Assembly (NCBI RefSeq): GCF_030160115.1
Contig: NZ_BSNS01000002.1
Span: forward strand, 62,001 to 126,000
Source: Devosia nitrariae
GTDB taxonomy: Bacteria > Pseudomonadota > Alphaproteobacteria > Rhizobiales > Devosiaceae
Length of the DNA stretch: 64,000 nucleotides
Direction: 5' to 3'
Shown here in pieces: positions 37,152 through 45,506 of the stretch. Both the position numbers and the translations under genes were made by a program. Position 1 is the first letter of the stretch, and the number at the start of each line of letters is the position of its first letter. Below the pieces are notes generated by a model. That model did not search any database. It was not told where the DNA came from and saw only the letters and a program-made list of their open reading frames with translations.

Positions 37152-37565
37152 TCATCGCCGCTCTCCGGTATGGCGCCCCAGCGCACAGGTGGCTTGCGCG
37201 GATTTGCGCTTGGCGAGCACCAGTTCGCCGCAGGCCAGCACCGCCGCTTCGGCGACACTTTCAAGACCCGTGTGACGCGCCACCGCTGCCGACGGGGTCG
37301 GAACCTGCGCGGCGAAACGCGTGAGGTCATTGGCCGGAAACGCGCGTACCGGCACGCGAAAATGTCGCGCCGCCGCGAGGATAGCCGCTTCCCCAGCCTT
37401 GGCCTCGAGTGTTGCCAGCAGGGTCAGATCGGATGAAGGATGGCCGGCCTCGGCGAGGGCGGCTTCGATGAGGGCGATGAGCTCCGCAGCGGGCGCGCCA
37501 CGCCGGCAGGCAATGCCGGCGACGAGCCCGGCGTACACTCCCTCAAGGGGGACAAGAACCTGCAT
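37152..37565 (-). CDS. cobE: Cobalamin biosynthesis protein CobE (CbiG C-terminal-like)
   Basis: A 137-residue protein matching the C-terminal CobE/CbiG domain: VAGIACRRGAPAAELIALIE (15-34), the helix-sheet repeat AGEAAILAAARHFRVPVRAF and the ending VAEAAVLACGELVLAKRKSA. It is required in the aerobic pathway, but its exact chemistry is not settled. It lies between cobK and the CDF gene on the opposite strand. Nothing points to a promoter beyond the 387-base spacer to the right. Confidence 0.87.
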   Translation of the reverse strand: MQVLVPLEGVYAGLVAGIACRRGAPAAELIALIEAALAEAGHPSSDLTLLATLEAKAGEAAILAAARHFRVPVRAFPANDLTRFAAQVPTPSAAVARHTGLESVAEAAVLACGELVLAKRKSAQATCALGRHTGERR

Positions 37566-37952
37566 GACAGGCGCCTCTTCGTGACGAACGACAAGAGGCA
37601 GGTCCGCGAAAACCGTAGCAGCTCCGGACTTGGCCCCCGGCTTGGGTCGGCCGCACCGAACTCTGTTTCAGTTCCTCATATGGAACGCTGCGCTGGCGAT
37701 CTTCTAGAGCACTTCCCCTCCTGATGGAACCAGAACAGGAGCTCAGGCCTCGTTTTCGCATTGCAAAAACAGCGACCGCCTTTGGCCGGAAAGCCGGGCG
37801 TGCGGAGGAACAGCATGGCCAATCAAGGGCTTGGACGGGCATGACCGGCTAACAAGAATGCTTCTGAAAATCAATGTCAGAACAAGAACTTGCCGAACGT
37901 CGACCCCCGGTCTATGCCGCTGGGCTTGGATGCCTCAAGGAGCGGCCGCAGC
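37566..37952. other. Gene-free spacer with a bipartite palindromic repeat at 37705-37797
   Basis: The spacer separates the divergent cobE and CDF genes. It holds one bipartite repeat copy at 37705-37797: AGAGCACTTCCCCTCCTGAT with its partner ending in GGAGCTC at 37743, then a degenerate second half containing CGTTTTCGCATTGCAAAAAC. The remaining bases must contain both promoters. I recognise no operator or riboswitch in them. Confidence 0.6.
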
Positions 37953-38855
37953 ATGGCAGACATCTCGACCCGGCGCACGATCGCCATTTCGGCGACAAGC
38001 CTTGTCGTCGCGCTGATCGTGCTTGGCCTCAAGGGTCTCGCCTGGCAAATAACCGGTTCGATCGCGCTCTATTCGGACGCCCTCGAATCGATCGTCAACG
38101 TGGTGACGGCGCTGATAGCGTTGGCGGCTGTGGTGTTGGCGGCCAAGCCGGCCGATGCGGCCCTACCCTATGGCTATCACAAGGCCGAGTACTTCTCGGC
38201 GGTCATCCTTGGCGTGATGATCATCATCGCGGCGCTGCTGATCTTCCGGGAGGCTTGGCTTGGCTACCTCGAGCCCGCCCTGCCGCAAGCGCCGGTCGAA
38301 GGGCTAACGGTCAGCATGGTGGCGACGGCGATCAACGCGGTCTGGGCATACGTGCTCATCCGGCATGGACGCCAGGCCATGTCCCCGGCGCTCGAAGCGG
38401 ACGGCAAACACCTCTTTACCGACGTGCTCTCCACGCTCGGCGTCGTTGCCGGGTTGGTGCTCGTCTATCTCACCGGCTGGGCGGTATTCGATGCGGTGCT
38501 GGCGGGGCTGGTGGCCCTCAACATCCTCTGGTCGGGCTGGACGGTCATCCGGGACAGCGTGGGCGGGCTGATGGATGTCGCCGTACCGACCGACACGCAG
38601 CAGGTGATCCGCGAGGTGATCTCCAGCAATGCCGAAGGCGCCATCGAAGCGCACGACATCCGCACCCGGCAGGCGGGCAGGATGACGTTCATCGACTTCC
38701 ATCTCGTGGTGCCCGGCACCATGAGCGTCTCGGACGCGCATACCATCTGCGACGGTATCGAAGCCAAGCTGCGCGAAGCGGTGGAGCCGGCACAGATCAC
38801 CATCCATGTTGAACCCGAGGAGAAGGCCAAGCACTCGGGGATTGTGGTGGTCTAG
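37953..38855 (+). CDS. Cation diffusion facilitator metal exporter
   Basis: Proton-coupled divalent metal exporter of the CDF family, 300 residues with six membrane segments. The membrane metal site shows SIALYSDALESIVN (helix 2) and the HXXXD pair HLFTD (helix 5). A cytoplasmic domain follows with IRTRQAGRMTFIDFHLVVPG. Candidate metals are zinc, iron, cobalt or manganese. A cobalt role would suit the surrounding B12 genes, but sequence alone does not decide. It ends 4 bases inside the convergent HxlR gene. Confidence 0.9.
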   Translation: MADISTRRTIAISATSLVVALIVLGLKGLAWQITGSIALYSDALESIVNVVTALIALAAVVLAAKPADAALPYGYHKAEYFSAVILGVMIIIAALLIFREAWLGYLEPALPQAPVEGLTVSMVATAINAVWAYVLIRHGRQAMSPALEADGKHLFTDVLSTLGVVAGLVLVYLTGWAVFDAVLAGLVALNILWSGWTVIRDSVGGLMDVAVPTDTQQVIREVISSNAEGAIEAHDIRTRQAGRMTFIDFHLVVPGTMSVSDAHTICDGIEAKLREAVEPAQITIHVEPEEKAKHSGIVVV

Positions 38856-39190
38856 TTCCGTTCTTCGTGCGCGAGGCCCCAGTCGCCGAGCCTATCGAGC
38901 ACAGGAATCAGCGTGCGGCCGTAGTCCGAATAGGCGTAGGTCACCGTCTCGACCTTGCCTCGGCGCGCGCCGGTGCGGATGACAAGACCATCGGTCTCGA
39001 GCTGGCGCAGATGTTCGATGAGCATCTTGGCCGAGATTCCGGGCAGTTGCCGCTGCAGTGCGTTGAAGGCCACCGGACCCGGCCGCAGGGCCCAGAGGAT
39101 GCGCGTTTTCCATTTGCCGGCGATCAGCCGGATCGTCACCAGCGCCGGGCAGTGCAGCATCTTCGCGTCTGGTTCGGGACCGCTTACCAC
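38852..39190 (-). CDS. HxlR-family transcriptional regulator
   Basis: A 112-residue winged-helix regulator. The family-typical region starts with a lone cysteine, MLHCPALVTIRLIAGKWKTR (residues 11-30), which in several HxlR proteins senses redox or electrophile stress. GISAKMLIEHLRQLETDGLV is the recognition helix region. The GTG at 39190 is the longest start; ATG at 39160 is also possible. It diverges from the truncated-haemoglobin gene across about 60 bases, so that gene is the likely target. Confidence 0.87.
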   Translation of the reverse strand: MVSGPEPDAKMLHCPALVTIRLIAGKWKTRILWALRPGPVAFNALQRQLPGISAKMLIEHLRQLETDGLVIRTGARRGKVETVTYAYSDYGRTLIPVLDRLGDWGLAHEERN

Positions 39191-39253
39191 TTCGTAACTC
39201 CTTGAAATCGCGCCTGCATCGCGTCATCTCCAGTGGACCGGAGGATCAGCAGC

Positions 39254-39724
39254 ATGACTGTACCAAGCCTTTACGACTGGGTGGGCGGAATCGCGGCGCT
39301 CGAACGCTTGACCGCAGCGTTCTACGACAAGGTGCGAGCCGACGACGTGCTGGGGCCGGTCTTTGCGCGCATGAGCCCCGATCATCCGGCGCATGTGGCG
39401 GCTTTTCTCGCCGAAGTCATGGGCGGGCCCAAGCTCTACTCGGAGCGCCATGGCGGCCATCCCGAAATGATCCGCCACCACCTCAGCCGCAATTTGAGCG
39501 AGGCGCAGCGGCGACGCTGGATCAACCTGCTGCTCGATACTTATACCGAGCTCGGCCTGCCGGACGATCCCGAATTCGCCTCGGTACTGGTCGGCTATCT
39601 CGAATGGGGCACGCGGATGGCCGTGCTCAATTCCCGGCCCGGCGCGACGCCTGCGCTCGACGAGCCCATGCCAAGATGGGGATGGGGCGAGGTCGGCGGG
39701 CCCTATCAAGGCAAACAGGGCTGA
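39254..39724 (+). CDS. Group II truncated haemoglobin
   Basis: Small haem protein of 156 residues for oxygen or nitric oxide chemistry. The sequence SLYDWVGGIAALERLTAAFY (5-24) and the region GGPKLYSERHGGHPEMIRHH with the proximal histidine, then RRRWINLL with the conserved tryptophan, mark group II (TrbO). ATG 39254 is chosen; an upstream frame to 39233 exists. It diverges from a redox-type HxlR regulator, which suits a nitrosative or oxidative stress role. Confidence 0.86.
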   Translation: MTVPSLYDWVGGIAALERLTAAFYDKVRADDVLGPVFARMSPDHPAHVAAFLAEVMGGPKLYSERHGGHPEMIRHHLSRNLSEAQRRRWINLLLDTYTELGLPDDPEFASVLVGYLEWGTRMAVLNSRPGATPALDEPMPRWGWGEVGGPYQGKQG

Positions 39725-39764
39725 GACCTTGCCGAATCCGGCCGCTCAACGCACACTTGCCGAC

Positions 39765-40250
39765 ATGCGGATTCTTCTTGTGCTCACCGTCGCCGTTTTC
39801 AGCCTGATCCCGCCCGTTTTTGCGCGCGAGCTCGGCCGGGGACGCTACGAGAACGTGCGCTTCGGCTACGTCGCCGGCATTCCGCCGGGCTTTACCGGCC
39901 AGGGCGAAAGCGACAACGGCGACGGGCAGGTGTTCGACCAGAGCGCAAAGGGGCAGGTGCTTACCGTCTGGGGCAGCCATTTCCTGGAAGCGGATTTCGA
40001 GGCAGAGGTCGCCGCGCGCATTGGATATGCCGAAGAGGACGGCTGGACCATCGCGGCGCAGACGGTGACACCGCGCTGGGCCAATTTTTCGGGCGTCCTC
40101 GGCCAGCGAATGCTGGATGCCCGCATGATCCTGCTCTGCGACGGGACGAGCTACGCGGTGATGACCGTGCAGTATTCCGTGGTCCATGCCGGCGAGATAA
40201 AGGACAGGCTCCCCCAGCTCGAGGACATGTTCCGGGCGACGGGGTGCTAG
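39765..40250 (+). CDS. Secreted hypothetical protein
   Basis: A 161-residue protein of unknown function. It starts MRILLVLTVAVFSLIPPVFA, a clean signal peptide with cleavage likely after the alanine at about 20. The mature part has alternating short strands (FGYVAGIPPGFTGQGES, GQVLTVWGSHF). A conserved-looking cysteine pair (LLCDGTSYA and the final cysteine) could form a disulfide. It follows the globin gene by 40 bases and may be cotranscribed with it. It ends 4 bases inside the caspase-like gene on the other strand. Confidence 0.7.
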   Translation: MRILLVLTVAVFSLIPPVFARELGRGRYENVRFGYVAGIPPGFTGQGESDNGDGQVFDQSAKGQVLTVWGSHFLEADFEAEVAARIGYAEEDGWTIAAQTVTPRWANFSGVLGQRMLDARMILLCDGTSYAVMTVQYSVVHAGEIKDRLPQLEDMFRATGC

Positions 40251-40768
40251 GACCAAATCCTGAAGCGGTCGCCTTCCTCGAACATTGTATTGGCCGCTTC
40301 AACGGCCGACGACCAATCTTGGCCGCCGAATACGCGGTGGAAAGCCAATCCCAACAGGATCGGCACTGCCGCGCCTTCCGGATAGTCGGCGGGCGCGATA
40401 AAGGTGTGTGCGCCGGCGGAGCGGAAAGCCTGCGCAAAAGCATCGGTGCCGGTGTTGCAGGCGGTTGAGACGACGATCGGTGGCACCGAGCGGACGTGCT
40501 CCGCCATCAGCGCGGCATCGAGCCGGTCGTTGGGCAGGACCAGGGAATCGACGCCGGGCGCCATTTCGGGAAAGACGAGACCGCCCTGGTCGCCATGACC
40601 GCTGACAAGAGCGAAGTCGGCACTACTCCCGAAGGCATCGAAGGCATTGGGAAAATCGGACGGCTTGCCGACAGGCCGCAGATGCACGTCGGCGCCAAGA
40701 TTTTCGAGCAGGGCGCGCAGCAGCAGCGCCTCGCCGATATCCTCGAGCGCAACCAGCGCAACCTTCAT
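40247..40768 (-). CDS. Small caspase/CHAT-like fold protein of unknown function
   Basis: A 173-residue protein I cannot assign to a named family. The layout resembles a minimal caspase-haemoglobinase fold. A hydrophobic strand (VALVALED) is followed by a strand ending in SGHGD (His58). Next come strand PPIVVSTAC with Cys104, then AGAHTFIAPADYPEGAA and LAFHRVFGG, as in CHAT peptidases. The His-Gly and strand-Ala-Cys placement would give a His58/Cys104 dyad. It lies 1 base before cobO on the same strand (40769 between them) and is probably cotranscribed with it. Peptidase activity is inference. Confidence 0.55.
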   Translation of the reverse strand: MKVALVALEDIGEALLLRALLENLGADVHLRPVGKPSDFPNAFDAFGSSADFALVSGHGDQGGLVFPEMAPGVDSLVLPNDRLDAALMAEHVRSVPPIVVSTACNTGTDAFAQAFRSAGAHTFIAPADYPEGAAVPILLGLAFHRVFGGQDWSSAVEAANTMFEEGDRFRIWS

Positions 40769-40769
40769 C

Positions 40770-41411
40770 CTAGAACTCGATCCCTGCCTGTGCCCTCACG
40801 CCGGCGCGGAAAGGGTGCTTGATTTCGGTCATTTCGGTGACGAGATCGGCGATCTCAATCAGCTCGTCCTTGGCGTTGCGGCCGGTGACGATCACATGGG
40901 TGTCGCGCGGCTTGTTCCTCAGGGTTTCGACCACCTCTTCGATCGGCAGGTAGTCGTAGCGCAGGCAGATGTTCAGTTCGTCGAGCAGGACCATCCGGTA
41001 GCGCGGGTCGGCGATCATCGCCTTGGCTGTTTCCCAGGCGGCGCGGGCAGCAGCGAGGTCGCGCTGGCGATCGGCGACGTCCCAGGTAAAACCCTCCCCC
41101 ATGGCCATGATGGTCACCTGATCGGGGAATTTCTCAAGCACATCGCGCTCGCCCGTGCCCCATTTGCCCTTGACGAACTGCACGACGCCGACGTTGAAGC
41201 CATGGCCGATGGCGCGGAAGACCATGCCGAACGCTGCCGTCGACTTGCCCTTGCCCTTGCCGGTGTGGACGATGAGCAAGCCTCGCTCCTCGGTCTTGGT
41301 GGCAAGGATCTTGTCGCGCGCCGCCTTCTTCTTCTTCATCTTCTCAGCGTGATAGACATCGCGCTCGGCCTCGCTCATGAGGTCGGTCTTCTTGGGCGTA
41401 CGGTCGGTCAT
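40770..41411 (-). CDS. cobO: Corrinoid adenosyltransferase CobO
   Basis: Adds the adenosyl group to cobalt in cob(I)yrinic acid a,c-diamide. The 213-residue protein has P-loop TGKGKGKSTAAFG (about 50-62), the region VQFVKGKWGTGERDVLE and the ATP-site LDELNICLRYDYL. The start ATG overlaps a stop codon of a short frame running over the end of cobN. It is expected to be cotranscribed with cobN, 54 bases upstream. Confidence 0.95.
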   Translation of the reverse strand: MTDRTPKKTDLMSEAERDVYHAEKMKKKKAARDKILATKTEERGLLIVHTGKGKGKSTAAFGMVFRAIGHGFNVGVVQFVKGKWGTGERDVLEKFPDQVTIMAMGEGFTWDVADRQRDLAAARAAWETAKAMIADPRYRMVLLDELNICLRYDYLPIEEVVETLRNKPRDTHVIVTGRNAKDELIEIADLVTEMTEIKHPFRAGVRAQAGIEF

Positions 41412-41465
41412 CTGAGACGCTCCGCATGGTCGATGATGATACGCGCCGCCGCTTCAGGCGGCAGG

Positions 41466-44400
41466 TCAGTGGCGTCGAGGTCGAGCCGGTTGGGGTGGTC
41501 GACGTTCAGGATCTGCCGCTTCCCCCGCCAGAAGGGCATAGGCCGAATTGGAGCGCGGCGTCCAGAGGCCGCGCTCGCGGGCCTCATTGAACCTGGCGAT
41601 CAGTTCGTCGTAGCCGAAACGGTTGTTCGCCTCGAGGAAACCGCGCACCGTTTCGTTTTCGACGAACGCCTCGAAGGCGAGGTCAAAGTGGTGGGGCTTG
41701 ACCGCGCCGGTGGTGGCAGCGAAGGCGAACATGTAGTCGACGGTGGCGATGATCTCGAAGGCGCCCTTGTAGCCGTGGCGCATCATGCCAGCGATCCATT
41801 TGGGATTGACGACGCGGGCGCGCATGACGCGGGCGACCTCTTCCTCGAGCGTGCGGGTGAGCGGGCGCTCAGGACGGGAATGGTCGCTGTGGTAGGCGGC
41901 CGGTAAGCGGCCGGTCAGGGTTTCGGCCGCCGCCACAAGCCCGCCCTCGAACTGGTAATAGTCGTCGGAATCCAGGATATCGTGCTCGCGATTGTCCTGG
42001 TTGTGGACGACCGCCTCGATCCGCGAAAGGCGCGCCTTGAACAGCTCGCGCTCTGGTGTGCCATCGGCGTGGGCGCCGTAGGCGTATTGACCCCAGTTGA
42101 GGAAGGCCTCGGAGAGATCGGCTTTCGTGCGCCACTTGCCGGAGTCGATGAGGCCCTGGAGACCGGCGCCATAGGCCCCCGGCTTCGAGCCGAAAATCCT
42201 GTGACCGGCGAGGAGCGCAGCCTCCGCCTCGGTCTTGCCCTCCTTCATCAGACCCAGCGCTTCGGCGCGCATGCGGGCGGCGATCGGGTTCTGGTCCTCG
42301 GGTTCGTCGAGGGCGCCGACGGCGCGGGCGGCCTTGTCGAAAAGGGCGATCTGGGCCGGGAAGGCGTCGCGGAAGAAGCCGGAGATCCGCAGAGTGACGT
42401 CGACACGGGGGCGGCCGAGCCTTGCCAACGGGATGATTTCATAACCGGAGAGGCGCAGCGACGTCGGATCCCATTTCGGCTTGGCGCCGATGAGGGCCAG
42501 GGCTTGGGCGATATCGTCGCCGCCGGTGCGCATGTTGGCCGTGCCCCAGACGGAAAGCGCGAGGGATGTGAGATAGACGCCGTGGTCCTGGAAGTGGCGC
42601 AGAATAAGGTTCTCGGCCGATTTGCGGCCGAGTTCCCAGGCTGCGTGGGTGGGTACGGCACGGTTGTCGACGGAGTAGAAGTTGCGGCCCGTCGGCAGCA
42701 CGTCGAGGCGCCCGCGCGAGGGGGCACCGGAGGGGCCGGGGTTGACGAACTTGCCGTCGAGACCTCGGAGCAAGGCTTCGATCTCGTTGGACCCGGAGAC
42801 AGCAAGGCGAGGTCGGATGACCGTTTCTATGGTGTCGAGCACGGCCGCGGTTGCGCTCCAGTCCGGATCGGGCGCACGCCCCTCCACGAGCTCGGCGGCA
42901 AGGGTTTCCAAGGCTTCGACGACCTGCCCGACAGTGCGAAGGCTTGCTGGTTGTTCGCCGATGAACGGTAGTGGCGGCCCCCTCCACTGGTCGCCGAGCT
43001 TTGCGGTCAACGGGTCGAAACCGAGCTTGACGTCGTCGGCGAGGGCGCGGATGAGGCTGGCTTCGCCGGCGCTGTCGCTGCCGCGTGGCGTGCGGGCGAG
43101 AGCGACGATCAGGTCGCGCTCCATATGACCCTGCGGCGATCGGCCAAGGATGTGCAGGCCGTCGCGGATCTGCGCTTCCTTGAGGTCACAGAGGAAGTCG
43201 TCGATCTCGACAAGGGCGGCATCGGGATCGGAAGAAAGGCCGATGTCCTCGTCGAGCCGCGCGTCGCGGGTGAAATCGAGGATGCGGCGCTTGAGGTCGG
43301 CGAGGCGGCGCCGGTCCATGCCCGCGGCGGCATAGTATTCGTCGAGCAAGGCCTCGAGGTCCTTTAGGGGACCGTAGGTTTCGGCGCGGGTCAGTGGCGG
43401 CACGAGATGGTCGACGACGACGGCACCGGTGCGGCGCTTGGCCTGCATGCCCTCGCCCGGATCGTTGACGATGAAGGGATAGAGGTGCGGAAGCTGGCCC
43501 CAGAGGGCGTCGGGATAGCTCTCTTCATCGAGTGCGACCGACTTGCCCGGCAACCATTCAAGGTTGCCGTGCTTGCCGTTGTGGATGAGGGCGTGGGCAC
43601 CGAAGGCGTGGCGAAGCCAGAGGTAGGCGGCGATATAGGCGTGGGGCGGCACGAGGTCCGGATCGTGGTAGTTGGCCGCGTCGTCGCGCTCATAGCCGCG
43701 GGCGGGCTGCAGGAGGATGGCGACGTTGCCGAAGGTCAGCGCCGGCAGGTGGAAAGCATCATCGCGCACGAAAGGATCGCCGTCCGGAGCGCCCCAGCGG
43801 GCGGTGACGTCGGATTGGATCTTGTCCGGCAAGGTGGCGAAGAGTTCGCGGTAGCGGGCGAGCGGGAAGCGGATACCCTCACCGCGTTGCGGATCGGCGT
43901 TAGTGGGTCCGGCTTGGAGCTGCTTGATCAGCGCGTTGCCGTCTTCTGGGATTAGCGAAGGCCCCCTCACCCGGCGCTGCGCGCCGACCTCTCCCGCTGA
44001 GGGAGAGGTGATCGGTGGCGCGTCGGTAGACCTTGCGGCGTGTTGCGACATCTCAGGATGGGTCCCGGCCTTCGTCGGGATGACATCCGGGGAGTGGGAG
44101 GGTTCGAGGTCATACCCTGCGCGCTGCAGCGCCTTCAAAATCTCGATGGTCGACTGCGGTGCGTCGTAGCCGACGCCGTTGGCGAGGCGGCCGTCGCGCA
44201 GGGGATAGTTTGCAAGCACGATGCCGATGCGGCGCTCGGTGCGGGTCGCGGCGCGCAGGCGCGCCCAGTTGGCGGCGAGGGTGGCGGCGCAGGTGATGCC
44301 CTCTGCGTCCGGGGCGTAGGCGGAAAGAGGGCATTGGGTGCGGTCATGCCAGACGCCGTCATGCTTGTGGCCGACGAGTATCATGCCGGAGCGCCCGTCG

Positions 44401-45389
44401 ACCTCGGGCAGGACCACCTGCATGGCGAGATCCCTGAGCGTGAGACCCGCCTTGTCGTCGAGCCAGGCCTGGCGAGGACGGCCGTTTTGCAGGAGTTGGA
44501 GAACGGGCGCGTCGGCGCCGGCGAACGGATTGGCCTTGGGCTCGATGGCCTCGATGCCGACGGCAAAGCCGGTGAGGTTGAGGATGACGGCGGGCGGGAA
44601 GCGCTCGAAGGCGGCTTGCACCATGCGCACACACGCACCCTCCTTGAGGGAAGAGACGACGAGTGGGACGGGGCGGAGACCGCGCGCTTCAAGGGCGGCG
44701 ATGAGGGCTTCGACAGTGGCGGTGCCCGCGCCTTCGAGAGCGGCCCGATAAAAGAGGATGGGGGCGTAGTTCGGCTCCCCTCCCCTCAACAGGGAGGGAG
44801 GCGCATTGTGGCGAACGTCCAGAGCATCCGCATTGGTCATGCCGAGGCCCGGGTACCAGAGGCCGAAGCGGGGGAAGGGCTCAATGCCGATCCCTGCGAC
44901 GTCCTCGCCGGCGGCGAGGTGTTTCATGGCGGCAAGCAGCCGATCGGCGTTGTCGGGGCCGCCGGCGACGATGAGGCCATGGAGGCGCGACCAAGTCTCG
45001 GCCGAAACGGTCGAACGCTCGATGAGGATGGGGTCGGGATCGGCATCGCCCGAGATCAGCGCGAGGGCTGTGTCGGCCTGCCCGCAACGGGCGATGAGTT
45101 CGTCGACGCCGTACTGGAAATAGGAGATGCCGCCGGTCAGGCGCAGGACAACGGTGCGGGCGTAGCGCACGGTGTTCTCGATCCAGAGGTCGACCGACAG
45201 GTTATGCGAGAGCCGCATGAGGTTGGCGAGGCGCAGGCCCCCTTCGCCCGAACGGTCGGCGGCAGCGGCCAGCATCATCAGCTCGCTGTCGGCCGAGGAG
45301 GCGTAGACGATCTCGCCCGGGGTCTGGGCGAGATCGATGGCCTCGCCCTCCTGCTGCAGTGCGCCCGCCTGGGCGGAAAGTAAGTGCAT
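41466..45389 (-). CDS. cobN: Cobaltochelatase large subunit CobN
   Basis: ATP-dependent insertion of cobalt into hydrogenobyrinic acid diamide together with CobS and CobT. At 1307 residues it is a little longer than usual (about 1250-1280). The chelatase signature HNGKHGNLEWLPGKS is intact, as are VDNRAVPTHAAWELGRKSAE and TANMRTGGDDIAQALALIGA. Two stretches look foreign: residues about 436-478 (VIPTKAGTHPE through GEVGAQRRVRGPS) are encoded by intergenic-type repeats, and about 194-206 is a small proline/glycine insertion. The C-terminal tail (DPERRPPQPARPRRH) is also atypical. The frame stays open throughout, so the gene is probably functional. Confidence 0.95.
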   Translation of the reverse strand: MHLLSAQAGALQQEGEAIDLAQTPGEIVYASSADSELMMLAAAADRSGEGGLRLANLMRLSHNLSVDLWIENTVRYARTVVLRLTGGISYFQYGVDELIARCGQADTALALISGDADPDPILIERSTVSAETWSRLHGLIVAGGPDNADRLLAAMKHLAAGEDVAGIGIEPFPRFGLWYPGLGMTNADALDVRHNAPPSLLRGGEPNYAPILFYRAALEGAGTATVEALIAALEARGLRPVPLVVSSLKEGACVRMVQAAFERFPPAVILNLTGFAVGIEAIEPKANPFAGADAPVLQLLQNGRPRQAWLDDKAGLTLRDLAMQVVLPEVDGRSGMILVGHKHDGVWHDRTQCPLSAYAPDAEGITCAATLAANWARLRAATRTERRIGIVLANYPLRDGRLANGVGYDAPQSTIEILKALQRAGYDLEPSHSPDVIPTKAGTHPEMSQHAARSTDAPPITSPSAGEVGAQRRVRGPSLIPEDGNALIKQLQAGPTNADPQRGEGIRFPLARYRELFATLPDKIQSDVTARWGAPDGDPFVRDDAFHLPALTFGNVAILLQPARGYERDDAANYHDPDLVPPHAYIAAYLWLRHAFGAHALIHNGKHGNLEWLPGKSVALDEESYPDALWGQLPHLYPFIVNDPGEGMQAKRRTGAVVVDHLVPPLTRAETYGPLKDLEALLDEYYAAAGMDRRRLADLKRRILDFTRDARLDEDIGLSSDPDAALVEIDDFLCDLKEAQIRDGLHILGRSPQGHMERDLIVALARTPRGSDSAGEASLIRALADDVKLGFDPLTAKLGDQWRGPPLPFIGEQPASLRTVGQVVEALETLAAELVEGRAPDPDWSATAAVLDTIETVIRPRLAVSGSNEIEALLRGLDGKFVNPGPSGAPSRGRLDVLPTGRNFYSVDNRAVPTHAAWELGRKSAENLILRHFQDHGVYLTSLALSVWGTANMRTGGDDIAQALALIGAKPKWDPTSLRLSGYEIIPLARLGRPRVDVTLRISGFFRDAFPAQIALFDKAARAVGALDEPEDQNPIAARMRAEALGLMKEGKTEAEAALLAGHRIFGSKPGAYGAGLQGLIDSGKWRTKADLSEAFLNWGQYAYGAHADGTPERELFKARLSRIEAVVHNQDNREHDILDSDDYYQFEGGLVAAAETLTGRLPAAYHSDHSRPERPLTRTLEEEVARVMRARVVNPKWIAGMMRHGYKGAFEIIATVDYMFAFAATTGAVKPHHFDLAFEAFVENETVRGFLEANNRFGYDELIARFNEARERGLWTPRSNSAYALLAGEAADPERRPPQPARPRRH
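43956..44084. repeat. Two intergenic-type repeats inserted in frame in cobN
   Basis: 43956-43995 matches 59899-59938 in the lspA-ileS spacer at 39 of 40 bases. 43992-44011 adds the palindrome CTCCC-GCTGA-GGGAG. 44053-44084 is the common alphaproteobacterial spacer sequence that reads GTCATCCCGACGAAGGCCGG on the minus strand. Together they code for about 43 residues of CobN with no frameshift. Confidence 0.75.
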
Positions 45390-45396
45390 AAGATCC

Positions 45397-45506
45397 TAGA
45401 GCGCGAAATCGCGCGCTCCACCTTTTTGTTGTCGCGGGATTTTTCGCGAAAACCGTTTCCCATCCCGGATCAAGTCCGGGACAGGCTTTTTTCGCATCCC
45501 GCTCTA
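45397..45506. repeat. Palindrome-rich repeat between cobN and the phosphatase-fold gene
   Basis: CTAGAGCG at 45396-45403 pairs with CGCTCTAG at 45499-45506, and in between lies ATCCCGGATCAAGTCCGGGA, a common spacer palindrome. The element fills the whole 114-base gap upstream of cobN, so cobN may be transcribed through a hairpin or have its own start within it. Confidence 0.6.

Noticed and set aside
40247..40768. The caspase-like gene as part of a defence system
   Set aside because: No partner genes of known defence types nearby; neighbours are cobO, a secreted protein and a globin.
40647..41906. A 419-codon plus-strand frame opposite cobO and the cobN end
   Set aside because: Antisense to identified cobalamin genes; composition is not protein-like.
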